DNA from: Collinsella sp.
GTDB lineage: Bacteria > Actinomycetota > Coriobacteriia > Coriobacteriales > Coriobacteriaceae
Direction: 5' to 3'
Length of the DNA: 5,348 nt
NCBI GenBank assembly: GCA_022728415.1
Contig: JAIJJM010000182.1
Span: forward strand, 1 to 5,348
Both the position numbers and the translations under genes were made by a program. Below are positions 4,578 through 5,348 of the stretch, in pieces. A model generated the notes under the pieces. It was not told where the DNA came from, did not search any database, and saw only the letters and a program-made list of their open reading frames with translations. Every line of letters begins with the position of its first letter. Position 1 is the stretch's first letter.

Positions 4578-5348
4578 CGCTCAAGACGCGGGGCGATTCG
4601 GGCCGGCAACTTCGCCACAATGCGAACGCCGTCCTCAAGATATTCCTCATGCAGAAGGGTTCCCTGCTCATGCACCAACGTGATAAGGGCGCCCTCGCGA
4701 TACGGGATATCAGCGGAGAGCAACACATCGGTGGCAGCTGCCTCACGAGCAATACGGTCGACGAGATCGTCGAGTCCCTCGCCCGTCTGGGCCGAGAACA
4801 GCACGGCCTCGGGATAGCGACGATGGAAACTCAATCGATCGACGCTATCGAGTAGGTCGATTTTATTGAACACCGTAAGCGTCAAACGCTCGCCGACACC
4901 GATCTCGTCAAGAACGCGATCGACTGCCTCGAGCTGGCGCTCGTAATCCTCGTCAGAGACATCCACAACTTTAAGGATCAGGTCGGCACCAAGGACCTCA
5001 GATAGCGTAGACTTAAAGGCATCAACGAGACCATGCGGTAGCTTTTGAACAAAGCCAACGGTATCGGTAATGGTCATACCACGACCGCCGGGCAAGCGAT
5101 ACGAACGCGTCGTCGGATCGAGCGTGGCGAACAATTTATCCTGTGAAAGCACCGTAGACCCGGTCAGGCGATTGAGCAACGTCGACTTACCGGCATTGGT
5201 ATAACCGGCTAAGGCAACGCGAAACGCCGGCGACTCGATACGACTCTTTGACTGGACATCGCGGCGCTGTTCAACCTGCTTAAGCTCGCGACGAAGCGCG
5301 GCAATCTTGTTGCGAATCAAACGTCGGTCAACCTCGAGCTGACTTTCG
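4562..5348 (-). CDS. hflX: Ribosome-associated GTPase HflX, 5'-truncated at window end
   Basis: HflX is a GTPase that binds 50S subunits or stalled ribosomes and splits them, notably in heat stress. The frame is open at the right edge; 261 residues are visible, starting ESQLEVDRRLIRNKIAALRREL, which is the end of the N-terminal HflX domain (GPGETxLExDRR motif) and its helical linker. The G domain follows: G1 GYTNAGKS (48-55, visible numbering), G2 region LFATLDPTTR (72-81), G3 DTVG (95-98), G4 NKID (161-164) and G5 SAQTG (186-190). A C-terminal domain of about 50 residues ends LERYRTE. An in-frame TTG at 5320 is internal, since homology continues upstream. The gene converges on the DUF1624 gene with a 16-bp overlap, and no bidirectional terminator is visible between them. 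Confidence 0.96.
   Translation of the reverse strand, partial: ESQLEVDRRLIRNKIAALRRELKQVEQRRDVQSKSRIESPAFRVALAGYTNAGKSTLLNRLTGSTVLSQDKLFATLDPTTRSYRLPGGRGMTITDTVGFVQKLPHGLVDAFKSTLSEVLGADLILKVVDVSDEDYERQLEAVDRVLDEIGVGERLTLTVFNKIDLLDSVDRLSFHRRYPEAVLFSAQTGEGLDDLVDRIAREAAATDVLLSADIPYREGALITLVHEQGTLLHEEYLEDGVRIVAKLPARIAPRLERYRTE

Noticed and set aside
4247..4855. 202-codon plus-strand frame spanning the end of the DUF1624 gene and hflX
   Set aside because: It is out of frame with DUF1624 and antisense to hflX, with no protein features.
1..5348. tRNA, rRNA, transposase or phage genes
   Set aside because: None was seen on either strand; all long frames with recognisable features are the chromosomal genes listed.

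Overview
The window most resembles a chromosomal segment of a Coriobacteriia (Actinomycetota) gut bacterium of the Collinsella/Enorma type. The reasons are moderately high GC, a Gram-positive-type SOS operator, and the gene order nrdR / small LysM membrane protein / divergent lexA. The same order is known in mycobacteria (Rv2718c nrdR, Rv2719c LysM protein, Rv2720 lexA), with hflX nearby. The genus is an inference from gene content and style, not from a search.

Layout: (1) 1-1149, plus strand: 5'-truncated MGDG-synthase/UgtP-type glycosyltransferase. (2) 1150-1672: a 523-bp non-coding stretch between convergent genes. It is filled by four copies of a hairpin-forming repeat family and a leftward intrinsic terminator. 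(3) 1673-3068, minus strand: a three-gene set transcribed right to left, namely LysM membrane protein, nrdR and dut. (4) 3069-3228: a divergent control region with three LexA boxes and a strong leftward promoter built around one of them. (5) 3229-4577, plus strand: lexA, followed with a 1-nt overlap by a DUF1624/HGSNAT-like membrane acyltransferase. (6) 4562-5348, minus strand: the C-terminal part of GTPase HflX, overlapping the acyltransferase gene tail to tail by 16 bp.

The central block is an SOS module. LexA probably represses itself (and with it the coupled membrane protein) and the divergent LysM protein, which looks like a YneA/DivS/Rv2719c-type division inhibitor. No terminator is visible between the LysM gene, nrdR and dut, so DNA damage could also raise NrdR (ribonucleotide reductase repressor) and dUTPase through read-through. 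An 11-bp inverted repeat covering the nrdR start codon could modulate that read-through.

The least explained content is the repeat family at 1160-1646. Two full copies in opposite orientation share an identical 36-nt loop. Each copy has its own 30-33-bp stem, with sequence that differs between copies but stays complementary within each copy. All stem mismatches are G-U compatible on one and the same strand of the element. Two further copies keep only the 3' half. This pattern (invariant loop, covarying stem, 5'-truncated relatives) is the best candidate here for something undescribed.
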